Numbered from the stretch's first letter, positions 49,201 through 63,551 are shown. The stretch: 64,000 nt of DNA from Lethocerus indicus (GCA_019843655.1 JACDQD010000007.1:12273600-12337599), one strand, 5' to 3'. Translations and numbers: made by a program. The notes: generated by a model from the letters alone, not told the origin.

Positions 49201-52200
49201 ATTGGATTCCAGGAAGCATATTTACCTGGAATTGATAGGCTAGAGCCCCACTACGGTAATATCTACTCTATTAAATTTCATATATTCTGAGTTATATTTA
49301 CAACTTACAAAATTCCTTTACATGTAAATATGTACATGGTACTGGGAATTAAACTTTTGACACTATTATTGGGCTAAAGTTGATATTAAGTAACCATTAT
49401 ATTAATTGAATTCTTCATTATCTTATCCTAGCAACATTGATTATTTTGATAATTGCAAATAATTAAATTACGGGAGTGCCAATTCTAAATCATATTAACT
49501 GAAAATTCGCTTGAACCTTGACAACCACAGTCACAGTTATCAGCTAACAGTTAGCGTTCGGCGGTTGATGCATTTCACGATTGACGCAATACAAGGAGAC
49601 TCTAGAGTCCCCTAATATGGCATGCCTGTTGCCGAATTGGCGGAGAGAAAAAATTATCGGGCAGTTTTAAGATAGGGAATTTATTTTCATTCGTGTCAAA
49701 ATGATTTATTTACAACACTCTTCCCCTTTGTAATTTTATCTTTTAGCCAGGAGTGACTATTAGAGTACCAATCTATTCCGCCTTGTCTTCGAATACTTTT
49801 GGACTGCGGTACTTCTGCTTTGAACATTCAGCCAAGTGCTCTTTCCATCCTATTTTAAAACTCCCGTCTCATCTTTCCATTTAAGTCGAATATGTCTAGA
49901 TATGTTTTTTTTGTTGCCTCTATTTCAATTTTTGCTCAAGCCGGAATCCTCCAAACTAACCATGACTTATTCCTTTTACTCTCGCATTTATTTATGAATA
50001 TGAAAAGAAACGTTTCGTCGCGAAAACATAATAATATTTTCTATCATTTGGTAAATATCAATTTGGTGTAATTCTGGCATTCCCGGTTCGTTATACGAGA
50101 AATATAGTAATTTCTAGAGAAAGGTGGGAAATTAAAATGAGCAGGATCGTCTAAAATTGTTAGTAAACATTTATAGGTCATAAATCTAAAGGTCTAACGG
50201 ATAATAAATAACATTTACGCCATTAGACGCCGACAGCATCCTTATTTTCGAGTGAATCAAAAAAAAGGAATACTGAAAAAACACGCTTTTTTCCTATTCA
50301 ACGGCGATTTGAATGATAGCAACGGTATAATTCTTGTGACCTTCCCTTATCTAGCGGGATGAGCTCAGTCCGGTAATGGGGCTATTATCGTTAAGACATC
50401 ATTAAGCGGGTAACTCCGATCGGGACGGCGGGAACGGGCGTTTGGGCGTCCTTCGAAGGTGAATTGGACGGAATTCGGCGTCGCGGCGGACATGTCTTCG
50501 CGTTGCCCTTTTTGAAAAAAAAGCAATAAAGTAAAAAGTAAAAATGAAAGAAACGCGTACGAAATCCAATCCCTCGGCAGTTCAGCCTTCGTCGGAGTTG
50601 TCACTGGCAATGAGAGGTACCTTCGCGCGAGTTGTCGTCGTCGTTGCACCCTTGAGGTGACAACACGGTATCGACGCCCGAAAGACACAGGAAATAATGT
50701 TTTGAACCTTGAATATTTATCCGGGTGCCGAGGGATTACGACAGGAAATCCGATGATTTATCTTATTTTGTCTAAGGCGTCCGATACTAGACCCGGAACA
50801 CTTGCAATAAGAATATTGAAGATAGAACGAAATTTAATTTAACATTTAAATCAACAGATGTTAATTTAAATATTCATCTTCTGGTCAACAAGACTTTGGA
50901 ATTTCCTCCGTCTTGCAATTATCTGTTAAGTTAAATAGGTTTATCCACTCTCCAACACCAGTATCATTACGCCAGTTATTGAGTGGCACATAATGGAGTG
51001 TTGGTTTATTTTGGGATGTTTGGAAGTTATATACGACTGTTTTCCGTCATTGTTGATTAGGTTCGAATATTTGTTCAACATTTTTTTAAGACGTATTACG
51101 CATCACTTGGCAGTTATTTTATCTTTACTCATGTTGTGTTCTTGAAAAATTTCCATATTTTTTTTTACTGCAGTGTTCCGTAAATTTCAAGTTCCATAAA
51201 TATTTAATTTACGATAATTGGACAATACAGGTTTGAAAATACGGGACAAAGCGATTTTATTACATAAATCCGTTAAGATTTAAAGTATAATAGTTGGAAA
51301 ACCTCGGCTGAAATTGGTTTACTCCAGCTGCTACCCTCTAACGATGCCAAAATATCCATTTCCGATTATTACTGCATTTATGAACGATGTTACAGAGTAT
51401 TAATTAAAAGTATAATTAAAAACGAGTCGGAGGCTGGAAGCGCAGTTTTTTTTTCTCAGCCCATTGTCAGTTGATTGCACGATGTGGTAAATTTTCGCAT
51501 GACGTCGTGTCCGCAATGGTTGAATTGTTCAGCGGTCGGGTGTGCGCAATGTACGATGAAATATTATGTTTTACTTGTCTCAATTAATGATATCTAATGC
51601 AAGTTTCGAATTATATGCACCGCGGCTGTAACTAATAACTTCTAATGTAAATAGTCCAATAGTGAGAATTGCGAATTTTCGAGGATCTAGAAATGTTTAT
51701 GAGATTGTGTTTTTCATAATGTAACATTCATATCTCTTTTACACCGAGACCAATAATTTGACAAGCGAATTCTGCCCGTTCCTTTCCCAACATGCGGTCA
51801 ATTATCTGCGGTTTTCGTTTGTTCCCTGAAAAGCCGATTGGGGATGGGAAGCTTCGACTGGACTGTACCGAAGTTGTATAACCGCGTTGTACAATGTCTT
51901 TCGTGTCTTGTTACTGCGGAGGTTGCTGCGTCCGCAACCACAACTATCGTTTCGCCGGCTTGCGTTCCAGTTCCTCTCGCCTTTCCATGGATCAATTCTG
52001 AAATTAATTCGGTGAAATTTTCGGCCCGGTTTGTACTCCTGTCGGATAATAGACCGGCAGGTACAGAGCGATTTCCTGTATTATTATTACCGCCTTCGCA
52101 AGCGACACGCGAAATCACCTTTCCTTCCTTTTCGCTGTATTCATTCCTACAATCTTATCACATACTTATCGGTGAAAGGCGGGTTGGGAAAAAACCCTCG

Positions 52201-55200
52201 GTAGTTATTGTCCTCATTAACTAATAGATACTAGGTATTATAATCGTGGTTCTCCAGCTAGATCCAATTTTCATTCATCTTCATTACCATCAAGTCACTA
52301 ACGTACATGATTACCAACTGTGGTATAGTAATAATGCTGACGGGTGTAGAGTGAGTGATACATCGAGAGGAGGCGGTAATGATGATGCATGACTGATACC
52401 TCGTTCACCCGTATTTCATACATTTATTCAGGCGGAATCGTTGTTGACTGCGCCACATTTTCCAAATTTAAAAGGCATTTAACGGACGCGTTGGTTTATG
52501 AAGGAGACAAATTATTTACGTTAACATTTTGAAAATTGCCAATCATTTTTTAATCGGGGGCCACCCAATTTGAGTTATTCGATTTGCCACTTTTAATAGC
52601 CCGCCGTCGAAATCGATTAGTCTGGGCGGAGAGGTACCTAGCCGCGATGCAATTTCCCTAAATTCTGTAGGAATCTTTCCCCAATTGCCCCGGACGACCC
52701 CCCGCGAGGCAATTTCAGCTTCCGGATGATTTAATTAGGACGAATTAATGTAGGGCGCAAGTACGATCCGAGAGAAGCCTGATAATATTTTTCGGGAGGA
52801 ATTTATATGTAATCGGAATTCTGTTTCTGTAAGATTCGACGATCTTACCTGCTTTGAACTCTATATTTACAGGAAGTTCGTATTTCCAGAAATCGCAAAT
52901 TTGAAATTTAAGAACGTTGATTACAATTAAAATCTTCAATATTTTATAAAAAGCATAATATTAAAAATTCAACAATTAAAATTAAAATATCACCAAACCG
53001 TAATTTCAAATACCTTTTGAAATTTCGAAAATAATAAATATCAGATCGTTTGATTTCAGAATATTGTTTTTTGAGATCATTCATTCGTCGTTCGATATAT
53101 GAAAATACTGCATGAAAGTTTCCCAATTAGGGAATTTCTACAATAATATTATTGCACGCAACGCTTAAGTGGAGCTTAAATGACAGATAGAGTTTATCAT
53201 TTCCCCAAATGTTTGTTGGGAGGCGCGCAATATCTTGTTTGTCAGGTTACGGTATTACGTCAGTATTGCGGTAAGGTAGATTATCGAGGATGGTGAATCC
53301 CCTCAGCGCTGTCATTAAACTGTTACAAGTATTATTACTGTTGCCTGGTACTGAATGATTACTTTCCTGGAACGTAAACAATACTTTGTCCGCCAATTTC
53401 CTCGGCTGAATTGTATTCATCTTCGCCAAATCGCTCGATATTAATTTTGAAATAAAAACCGAAGGAAACTAGTTGCCATTTTCTCAAAAATGATACGTCG
53501 GAAAGTAGTACGAATGAAAGTCGACCTTCCATTTTATGTCCTACAATAAAAGTGGACGACAAAAAGACGTCCGAAGTAAAAGTAGACGGGAACAGTAAAA
53601 GCACGCCTTCTACAGGGACTATTTTCGTCTAAACTTAATGTAGTTCTGTTCAGCGTAATCTGATTTATAAAGGATGCAACCGAACTGCTATTAAATAATC
53701 GCCACTTCAACATCATAAATTGATGTAATGAAGCTAGTAGTTTGGGACCGTCCCTCCCCCACTTGGAGTATATAATTTAGGTGGAATGTAGTATCAGAAT
53801 AATAAAAGACCCAACAACAGTAACACATGAATGATGTCCAACCTTGCTACCGCATTATATCTTAGCGGCAATGCATTTGGCGTTGGGGGTACGCCGTGAC
53901 CTAACGTTATGTTCTGTTCAGGTGGGGCGGCAGCAGAATGGGTCCCGATCACCTTGCCCACTGCCCAATATATCCCGGCCGGTTGTGCGGCGCTAATTCA
54001 TCCCGCTTCCGGTCCTCGGCCCCATTCAGGAAGTCCTCAGCCGTTGGCTTGTTTACAACCGGCAGATATTCGGGACGCCAGGGTCGCTCGCGGAGAAACA
54101 GGAAAACGGAGCCCGAGCTCCGCGTCTAATAAAACAACCGGTTGTTTACAATTTATATTTTAGGCATTTTTAATAGCTTATATTGCGGCCATGAAATTAA
54201 AAAGTGGAATTTAGAAAGGTGGTACTAATAGTAATAAAAATTCTTTTTTTAAAAATATAACGAATTTCCGGCCAGACGGCATTTAAATAATGAAGAACGG
54301 TTGTCTTCATCTTGCATATATGCGGATAACGGAAGTAATCCGGCGTTTATAAAATCTAATAATTAACCTAATCTAATAATTATTGTTTTTAATGGTTAGT
54401 CATTATTATAAATATATCATTTGGGAATTTTATGTATCAAAATGTTAAATATTCTAACTGGCCAATAAAAGTCAAGGTTGTTTTCTTTTACAACTCGATA
54501 ATTAGAACTCGCAAGCGATTGGAATAGTAGTTTCAGATTTACTCCTGCAGCAATTATGGCTTATGTAACAACTAATTCGCAGGAAAAGGTATCCTGATAA
54601 TTTAATAATTTATTCAATGTTGTTTTTTACTTTTGAATATTATTTTCTATTCTATAATATTTTAATCATTTTTACATATTTCTAGTTTTCTGTACGACAA
54701 TGTATCATCCTTTGTTTGATTTTAAATAGTTTATTTTGCTGCCATACAAAGTTGATTCAAATGGATCGACGAGTAATCGATTTAATAAGTAATCGATTTA
54801 AATTGACGCCTCTGGACTACGACCTTAGAACGGGCCGATTAAATAAAATCGGGACCGGTCAATGGAACTCGGTCATGATAGGTACGGTTACAACCGTTAT
54901 GACCGCGTCCGTGAAATACAGCTTGAATTTACATATGGCGTAAGTGCAATAAGCTGACGTCGTCCCGAGCGGGCTGTTATAAATAACAGGTGTGTCCGAT
55001 CTGTATTGTAACGCGTAATACATGAAACGAGAGACATATCGAAAACCATTTATCTCAATGCCGTTCGGTTTTTCATTTTCTTTTCGCAGCATTATAATAA
55101 TGACACAAGTGTCCATTTTTATTCGTGTACTGTCGTATTCGGAGTACATTGTATAATACCCGGAATGCTCTCTGGTCGTTATGGCCGTGTACCGTTATGA

Positions 55201-57615
55201 ATGACCGAAGATTACATTTATCAATGCTTCTCCCGGATGAAATAAGCGTCTTGCAATCGATAACCATAATGTAATGTAGTCGAATTAACTAAATCTGTGT
55301 GGCTACTTGGCCCATAGTGCCTTAATTATATTTAGTAGGGAAACTCCTGGCTATATGAACTCAGAAAGAAAAACTGGGAAATGAGATATCGAATTTCTAA
55401 TTTGAATATGAAAATGAGCGGCCAACAAATTTCCATTCGTGACGATAATCCATGAAAGAAACGATAACAAGAACTTCAACAAGTCATATTTTCGTATGAG
55501 AGTTCAAGGCAATTGTTGGGGAGAGGGTTTACAAATTCGCCTGTTTAGCCTTAAGCATGGCCGGTGTCGACATCTCATCATACGGACCATTTACTGGGGG
55601 AATGCAACTGATGATGGCGAGCAGCCGAAGCGGGTTTAGCAAAATTATAAACCAGTGAGGGGAGATAGAAGGTCGAAAAAACTATGGTAATCAATTTGTG
55701 TTTTATTTCACTTGTAATAAAACAGATTACATATACTAGCAGACTAGTCGTAAGCAAAATAGTCGTCGTCGTCCGACACCAGGGACTTAACTGAATCCGT
55801 AACCCTCCTCTTATAATTATGAAGCTAGTTGATGAGGTCAGTTCCCTTTGTGCAGGCGCGGACGCCGTCCAGCGCAGATAATGTTTGACCTCCGCGGCTC
55901 AAAAGTCCACCAACAATTGAGACCGTTAATTAACATCTGAACGTTCCAATTAACACGGTCGGAGTCTCCCCTCACGGTTCTCTTAATGCGTATCCGTGAG
56001 CTAAATATTTTTTTCCGTTTTGACCTTTCGAAGGAAAGGAATTGGCTATTGCGAACTAACTCTGAACTATTAAAGCTCTGAAAATTATTTGTCGGACCAT
56101 TTCTAATGACGTCTAGTTTATGTACTATAATCACGAGATGAAAAAAACATCGCCAAATGTTTGCTGTTTAATATTCACTGTGATGTTTCTGAACACATTA
56201 AATGTTTCCGACAATTGTGATGTAATTATATAAAATTAATAATTTAATGAATTTTCAAATGGGTCCACCACCGAGCTTGGAGCCCGGTTCGTTGAAGTAA
56301 CAATTTATCACTAGAGGAGCTCTTAAACTACAATATGCATCATTCTGAACAAAAATAATTAGTGATCATACTAATTTCTGCCCCCCAACTCGCATATTGA
56401 ATGTTGATTTCGGTAAATTAACAATGCTAGCCGGGTATCATCATAGCTGTCGTTTGATAATAGTGATAATATGAGGCACATTACCGGCAGTCGTCTCTTC
56501 TTTTGTACAGAGTATTGACAATGGTGAGACGCGGAAACTGTTCTAGTTACAGAAACCGTTCTTATATTTTCGATGATCCTTGTTATACACAAACCCCCAC
56601 ACCCCCCTCTCAACATACCAAAGACATTAGGGGCCATTCCGGTCGAACCGGCCCGTAAATTTGCGGAGAGAAAGTGTATTTCAGGTTGCTTGAGTAGCAT
56701 CGGCCGACGACGTTTTCGACCCCATCTTGGGCGCCTTCTGGCCTGTTGATTGATGAACATTACCGGTTCGTGGTTTTCTGTTCTAGACTTTTTTTCTAAA
56801 TTAATATAATACTCAAGAGACTTACATTCACTATTTATGCTAACAGTGTACATAGTATAAGTATTTAAAAGATATTAAATAAATAATAGTCAATTGTGGT
56901 ACAAAATTTGAGGTGTAAGTTTGATAGACTTACATTATATTAATGGAAACGATTAACAAATCCCTATGTGCAAAATTGTTATTATCTATAACATATTACA
57001 GAAAAGAAGATAATATTGTATTTGGTATATTATCGCTGGTACGGTTTTTTTTATATCATAGCTGGTGACTTAGCGGTTAGTACAAATCGGCGACGATTCA
57101 GACAGTTGAATCGAATACGCCAACTCATCCAGTGAACCGAGTATATCTGGTGTACATTTCCTGTTCGGCAGTTCCTTTTGAGCGCCGGTCTTTGTTTCGC
57201 AGAAGGTAAAAGTACTCCACTTGCCCCGTTAAACCCTCGGGGGGGGGGGGATACCTTTTGAAATCTCCACATCCCGAACGCCATCCTCCCAAAAGTCAAT
57301 TGCCGGGAGAAAGTCAACTGCAGAACAGGTCCAGAGGGGTTCGAGTGGAGGCACGTCCTCGACTAATACGCCCTTGGCAACCGGGTTCGCAGTTGAATTA
57401 TTTACTTCTCACTTTGGAATAATTAGTCGTGATATATTCACTCCTTTAATACTCCTAAACAAAAGAAATAAATAATATAGTCCATATGTCCAGGCCGACA
57501 AAAACTGACGTCATTTTTTTGAACTCTACGATCAAAAACACCACTGCAATAACATGCAATGACAGAAGAGAGGATCCTTCATCGGTAACCGACGTGCGTA
57601 AATGCTTAACTGACT

Positions 57616-57664
57616 GATTAATATTAAATCAATTAATTTAATTGATTATTAATATTAAATCAAT
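57616..57664. repeat. AT-rich palindrome inside a direct repeat
   Basis: AATCAATTAA (57627-57636) and TTAATTGATT (57638-57647) form a perfect palindrome around a single T. The word TTAATATTAAATCAAT occurs on both sides, ending at 57633 and 57664. Confidence 0.8.
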
Positions 57665-58759
57665 ATTTACAATTACATTCTTCACTGTAATTCGCTGATT
57701 ATATTATCTAGTTCTGGTACATAAAATACGCAAAATGGTTATACAACAGGTTTAAGGCTACCTGACTGCCGACATGTTTTCATCCTCGTGTCCCGTCCAA
57801 ACTCGTTTTGTTTACCCTGAATTAACGGCGGGGAGAGTTCCCTTATTTTACGGCGTTGGAAAAGAAATTAGCGCAATTACTATCAGCATTCATTTAACGC
57901 GTTCGGACCTAATTTTCCCGTCTGGTCGTTTTAGCATAACCAGTAATACATTGACAGCGACCGACCTGACGCAGTTGAAACTTAAATCAGTATAATGATG
58001 ATCACCCGGTTAATTATTACGGCTTTTAATTATAAAAATTTTCAGCACGAGCTATACCAGTAGCAAAGTATTAATTACATAAAATAAACCTGTAATTATG
58101 CCTTTTCATGTTCTCGATGAATTAATTTCGATCGTTTAAAGTAGTTTTCAAATTAAATGACCAGCGACATTTAATTATGAATACGTTTTGCATATATCCA
58201 AACGGATCGAATTTCTCCAACTATTATGCATCATATTATAAGATTTTTTTTATTATTTATGAGGTAATTAGCAATTGTTGTGTTTACTTTCTCCTTTACG
58301 AAGGTGTCTAATTAGTCGTGAATTGTAGGCAAAAGGACCCACGCTGTTGGTACAGTGAGTATTATGCACATGAGACAGTATTTCAGCTACAAGAATATTC
58401 TTCATTTTCATAGACAACCGAAACGAAAATGAAAAAACTGATATAGACCGACCCTGAATTTAAGTGGCTATAAACATAAATAATTATCCGTACCGGTCCT
58501 AATAACGTTTATTGTGGCGATCAGGAAACGTGTATAACGAACTGTTTTTCTGAATGCTAGGGCCGGTGTGACCGGTGTAACTTGTTGTAAACACGGGTCG
58601 CCTTTCGCGGGGCTTTCGGTTCGGCCTTCGGCCGGGTCTCAGCAGGCATTGTGCCGCCTTTCGTCGAGGCCCCAAATCTCCCGTGCAAGGGCGCTCACTA
58701 AAAATTTGTCAATTTTGCGGAAGCGTCGTCCCCCCGTGTTCGGTGTCCCCACCCCCGGA

Positions 58760-58765
<6 letters not shown>

Positions 58766-58814
<49 letters not shown>
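58766..58814. repeat. (CT)n microsatellite
   Basis: About 24 CT units in a GC-rich, CpG-rich block directly upstream of the candidate exon at 58888. On the minus strand this is (GA)n, the binding sequence of GAGA-factor-type proteins. Confidence 0.95.
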
Positions 58815-58816
<2 letters not shown>

Positions 58817-58887
58817 GTTCGCCGGCCGCCTCCTTCTGGGCCTTTTTCCGGCCAGTCGACTCCGAAACTCGGCCCGACGCGGTTTTC

Positions 58888-58984
58888 ATGAAATTAGACG
58901 CTCTACGAACGACAGGGTTAAGACCATACGCGAGTGCCGCCCGCAACCACCCGCCCATACGTTCTGAGATGGCTTCCGTGACTG
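58888..58984 (+). CDS. Candidate alternative first exon, copy 1
   Basis: From ATG at 58888 the frame is open through a second in-frame ATG at 58969 and leaves one base (phase 1) at a GTAAGC donor (GT 58985). The longer reading gives MKLDALRTTGLRPYASAARN and on to SEMASVT; the shorter gives MASVT. It lies just after a CpG-rich block with a long CT tract, which suits a promoter. A similar sequence with the same donor lies at 59495-59584. No protein family is recognised. It could be a chance frame; the duplicated layout is the main support. Confidence 0.35.
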
Positions 58985-59494
58985 GTAAGCCGATGTTTTC
59001 ACTCGGGGGTCAGCCCAATTTATATTTTTCGGTAATATAAGTTATCGCATGACGGTTTTTGTAATTCGGAAAGCACATATACGTGATGCATAACAGGACA
59101 CCTGGTATTTCTATTTACTATAAATAATAATAAGCATCCTGTCAATAATCATTACTCTCTTACGTCTGTTCACTTCCATAAGACCGTATATACCTAAAGT
59201 AAAATTAACCATTCGTGGAATATAACTTCTTCTAGACCACAGTAATCGGCAACGGAATGCTGCTGCCGAAAATACCGGTGTACCATGGGTCGAAAAAATC
59301 CCATTTCGTTGGCATTGAGATTAGCTGCAGGAAATTCTCCATGCAATTCATAAATCAGTGCCAAACTCCTAAATCGTCCCATCGGTCTTGAAACTATCAC
59401 GACTTCAGTTAAATTATTATGGATAATAGTCACAATTGAAAGGTTTCCTTTTGTATTCACCGAATAAGGCTTATTCTCTCCCCCCGTTTCCCGT

Positions 59495-59584
59495 ATGAAA
59501 TTACACGCTCCCCAAAAAGACACGATCGGCTATCGCGAACGCCATTGCGACCGACCAGATGTTCGAAGATGACTTCCGCCATAG
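59495..59584 (+). CDS. Candidate alternative first exon, copy 2
   Basis: It resembles the exon at 58888: the first 16 bases match at 15, and the last 30 bases before and across the donor match at about 23. The ATG at 59569 starts MTSAI and reaches the GTAAGC donor after 16 coding bases in phase 1, exactly as copy 1 does from 58969. Unlike copy 1, the upstream ATG (59495) is out of frame with it, the interval being 74 instead of 81 bases, so only the short start would be used. Unrecognised product. Confidence 0.33.
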
Positions 59585-62500
59585 GTAAGCGGCTGTTAAT
59601 TTATAGCGTTACATTAGGCGGTGACTTGCCTGTAAGGAAGTGGAGTCGATAGGCGACAGGGCATGACACGCGGCCAGCGCACTTACTGTATTTCTATACC
59701 GGAAACCTATTCGTTAATGGTGTGTATAAATCGTAAACACTCGGTCGGCGATCGGTTTTATTTGTGTTCTAAGTATTACATTAAAACAAAACGAGCGACT
59801 AGAGATAACGCCGTTCCTTGTTGTTAGCCCGTTTTCTCCTATATGCAAATTATTCAACCATTGTAGTCGAGATCAAAGGGCTGATATGCCTAACTCATCG
59901 AAAAGTTAGAAATATAAGCCTATTTTTCGTATAATCAAGGTATGTAGTACGCTCGATAGTTAGATAGTAGCATTTAAAAACGCTCATTTCAATGCGGAAA
60001 TAGCGTGACATCAGTTTCCTTAGAATTTATGCGGCTTCTTAGTATTCATTATATACCCATCGTGTTTCTGATTTAATAAAATAATTATTATGCACTACTA
60101 AACATTTAAGCTGTTTAGACTCTTATGTTTTCACTTCGTAAATTTACCCAGCAGTATCTCGGAAGGCTTTTTTTTAATCAACCGGCATTGATTTATAGTT
60201 AATTATTTTGGCAGAAAGACAACGAAAACAATAATTAATCATTGAGCAGAATTAACGGCATTGAGGTTTGGCAATTTGTTTTTTTTTGATTCGCCTAGGG
60301 TCCGAAAACACGCAGACCCGTTGAAAACCCGAGGTCGTTTCTTTTTTTCGTGTCACCGCATGAATACTCCCATTTGAAGGGGGAACCAACACTTGATTGA
60401 GCATAAACAAAATAACAGGACTGCAAGGTCATTGGCACTGGAGCGCATTGCGCCGTCCACGGAGCCAGCGAGGAAGAAGACCAGTTCCTTGCTAGTAATT
60501 GACCCGACACTGATGATTACTGTACCGATTTTCTGGTACGGAGTAATACAACAATCTCATGCTCGCGGACAGAGTCAGAATTGCTATAACATTGTATCAC
60601 TCCATATCTCTGGGCTGTAGGACGTCCAGAGCTGTACTTAGAAATATCCTTGCAGAAACCGAAAGCGACGTTTGCCGTACGGCAGAGAGGGACGTCCAGA
60701 GATTGTCAAAAAGTTATCTGTGTTATCTAAACGCACGTACCGTGAGAGACGCCAGCGGTTTGGGTCGCTCTAAGCTTAGATGCCCCAATTTAAAAGCGCA
60801 CAGGAAGCATTGCATAAGCGCGTATATATCTAACTTGCACGTCGTCTCGATTTAGATGAGCCGTATACTATATTTTTAAAATAACATCCTTCAAGATTTC
60901 ATCCTTGCCGTAATATTCCCCCTAGGAATTAACTCTTCGTCATCAACAGCAGGGTCAGCCCATTTAAGGTCCGCGAAACATCTTCCTAACGTCCCGGTCC
61001 GCTTCCGTTCTCCTGGAACTACCTTCGATTTCTAGACATCCTTATTTGCGTCTAGTTTGCGTTTCGTCGTAGTAAAATTGAGGTTGTACTCCATGAATTC
61101 TTCTTGGGTACTGACCCACGGAAGTATCCATTTCTTTCGGGTGGTATGAGCGAAGGTCGATCCCGGGACTGGTTCGGGCTTAATAAAAGATTGGGCTCTC
61201 GCTTCCTGGGGCCCGGGCGACGGGGTTTTTCATCGGTTCAAAGTCGTCAGGTACGCGCCCGAGATGTAAATGCGAGAGGCCCTCAAGGCCGGGGGGCCCA
61301 CTACTGGACTCGTTTAATCCCCCCCCCCCACCGTTCTATCAGCCCACGTCATGTCTCTTTCTCTCTTTGTTGTCCCGCAGAGTATTGTACCGCCTCTCTC
61401 CTTCTCCACAGTGTTCCCCTGCCCTAGCGAACATTATATTCGCGCCGGCTGTTTACACACGCGGCGCTATTATTGAGGCGTATTCACCGGCGATTTCACC
61501 TCGGATAGAACGGATTTCATGAGGCGAGGTTTTGAAACGTTGAATGAATTCGATATATCAGATTCATAAGAATGAATATCACAATTTGAAGGGGAGAAAT
61601 ATAATCTCACACATATATAATCTCATACATACTGGCTTATTACTACGCGTTATATGCCATACACCTGAATCGCTAACTTCCAGTAAGCGACTAACCTTAG
61701 GATCATTCAACCCGTCCTAATTCAAGTTCGATTCTGCATTGAGTATCCACAGCAAAATTGGCTTAATACCAACGTGTAGGGGGGTATTATTTCAGATCAG
61801 TTAATATGAATTGAACTGCCCCGGTCTGTAATTACTGATCGACCTGTCGTAGGTCCGGTGCATTAACCCCTTTGTCGTTTGCAATTTCAATATCGTAACA
61901 GCAACTGAGTGGCGCGACCAAAGTTTTAGTGTGCATGTAAATTTGAAGTTGCCAGTATATATCTCCGGTATATAATTCAATTAAATTTTAATCAGCAAAA
62001 AATGTTTCATAAATCTAGTTGTCCTTAGGGTAAATTCTGCAGAAAAACCAGATAATAATATATTATTCCATTAAAGGTAACACAGACCGCAAGAAGTGTT
62101 TGTGGTTATTTCTTCTTCCCTGTACTGTTTACGTAAAATGACTTCCTCAACTATTTTATTATTTATGCATTCAGTATTACTGTTTATACGATTTACACTA
62201 TAGCTTTATCAGCATTTTCACATGACTATTACCGCAAAATAGGAGGGCGGAAACGAGATCACGTATGTGATCATCATCAAGATTAATGTGCCAATTCCTC
62301 GTTTGTTTGCGGAGACACCTTTTAATGTTGCAATACCACTTACACTCTCTTCGGAGGTCGATTAACAACTACAACCGGATCTCTGTTATTACGGGAATAT
62401 TTTGTGCCTCTACCATTTTTCAGATCCGCCGCTTATACCTACATCTCCCAAACTCAAAAGGACTCTGTTTAATAACTTTAACATTTTATGGCTCCGGGCA

Positions 62501-63499
62501 TCCGCATTTGGAACATACCGCTAGTCGCCCGCCAGAAGGTAATTACGGGTTTAACAGTGGATTTCGTGGATCGGCGAGGCTCCTTTCACTCAAAAGGTGA
62601 AAATATACCTTGTGTACTCATTTCAATTCGACTTTTTTCCTTTGTTTGCCGTCCAAACGTTCGTCGGCAAATTTCTCAATTTCCGCTAACAGTAAGTTAA
62701 CCGATGTTGTTTAACGGTGGTCCACGATGGTTTCGAATATCATCACTCTGTCCGCATTTCTCTGTCAGTGAACTGAATGATAATTCGAATAGTCATATTT
62801 CAAAACTCAGTAAAGAGACAGGAAATATAAAGAATGATGGTAGTTTTGTGCGTGTGTTCTAACAGTTCTATAAAATGTATTAGATATTTTGTTGGATGAG
62901 ACAGGAAATCATTGTACAGCGGGGTTTCCTCAATTTTCGCGACCGCAATTTTAAGCACAATCGGGAGGGAGCGCATTCATCCTGAGGTGTTACCGTTGAC
63001 AATATTCTGCGTCACCGAACCGATTAAAAGTGACGGAAATGGGGAAAAGTGACGAAATATGGGAACGTTACCGTTATGCAAGTTAATTCCAGCCGCTCAG
63101 TTTTATTGCAGAGAGCCGGCTGTTCATGACGAGCCCTTGTCGATTTAAATACCCCCGGGTACGTCCCATTATTCGGGAACAATTTATGGAGAGGAATAAA
63201 ACCGACGATAAATCAATTCTCCTTGCTTTCGCGAATGTGTATAGTATACATAATGTTTTGTTTCGTTCAAAAATAGGTACCACCAAAGTATCTTTGCATA
63301 TTCCCGGAATGTTAAATTTTTCCAATTTCCCCTTTCCTATAAATCATGTTACCACGAGTAGGTACAATTCATACACTGTGGGCTATTTTCAGTGTTTTTC
63401 TTAGGACGCACGAGGTTCCTTTATCTAGCAGAGGGGATTTTAATATTATTATCATTCGGTACATCGGCAACGATGAAATAGACGTTACAATTACTCCGT
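59585..63499. other. Non-coding stretch before the right-hand exon
   Basis: No recognisable coding sequence. A GC- and CpG-rich block at about 60960-61480 includes eleven C at 61319-61329. The 107-codon frame inside it (61104-61427) has no known domain. Confidence 0.45.
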
Positions 63500-63551
63500 T
63501 TCACCTTCCCATCGGATGGGGGAGTCGCGATTGTTGCGAGGGTCGCCGGGA

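Larger units (their letters stand above)
39840..58887. other. Long non-coding stretch, probably intron of the gene starting at 39.7 kb
   Basis: No exon with paired splice sites and recognisable protein was found in 19 kb. It contains a TG/TA microsatellite (41300-41360), a GC-rich block at about 46130-46505 with an 8-bp hairpin, GC-rich blocks near 50360-50660 and 53920-54140, and an AT palindrome cluster at 57616-57664. Frames of 158 and 160 codons on the minus strand (45334-45810 and 56371-56853) have no known domain. Confidence 0.45.

Noticed and set aside
50365..50688. Minus-strand ORF with a hydrophobic stretch resembling a membrane helix
   Set aside because: The hydrophobic run comes from a TTTTTC-rich stretch read in one frame; there is nothing else to support a gene.
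56371..56853. 160-codon minus-strand ORF
   Set aside because: No domain recognised and no supporting signals; composition does not look like coding sequence.
58698..58958. Arg/Glu repeat ORFs across the CT tract
   Set aside because: The repeats are only the translation of the (CT)n microsatellite.
61650..61760. tRNA B-box-like GTTCGATTC near 61728
   Set aside because: The flanking bases cannot form the T stem, and no A box or acceptor stem is present.
62488..62700. Possible exon ending at a GTAAGT near 62693
   Set aside because: A donor-like site follows an open frame, but the peptide is unremarkable, no acceptor or promoter was found, and the donor alone is weak support.
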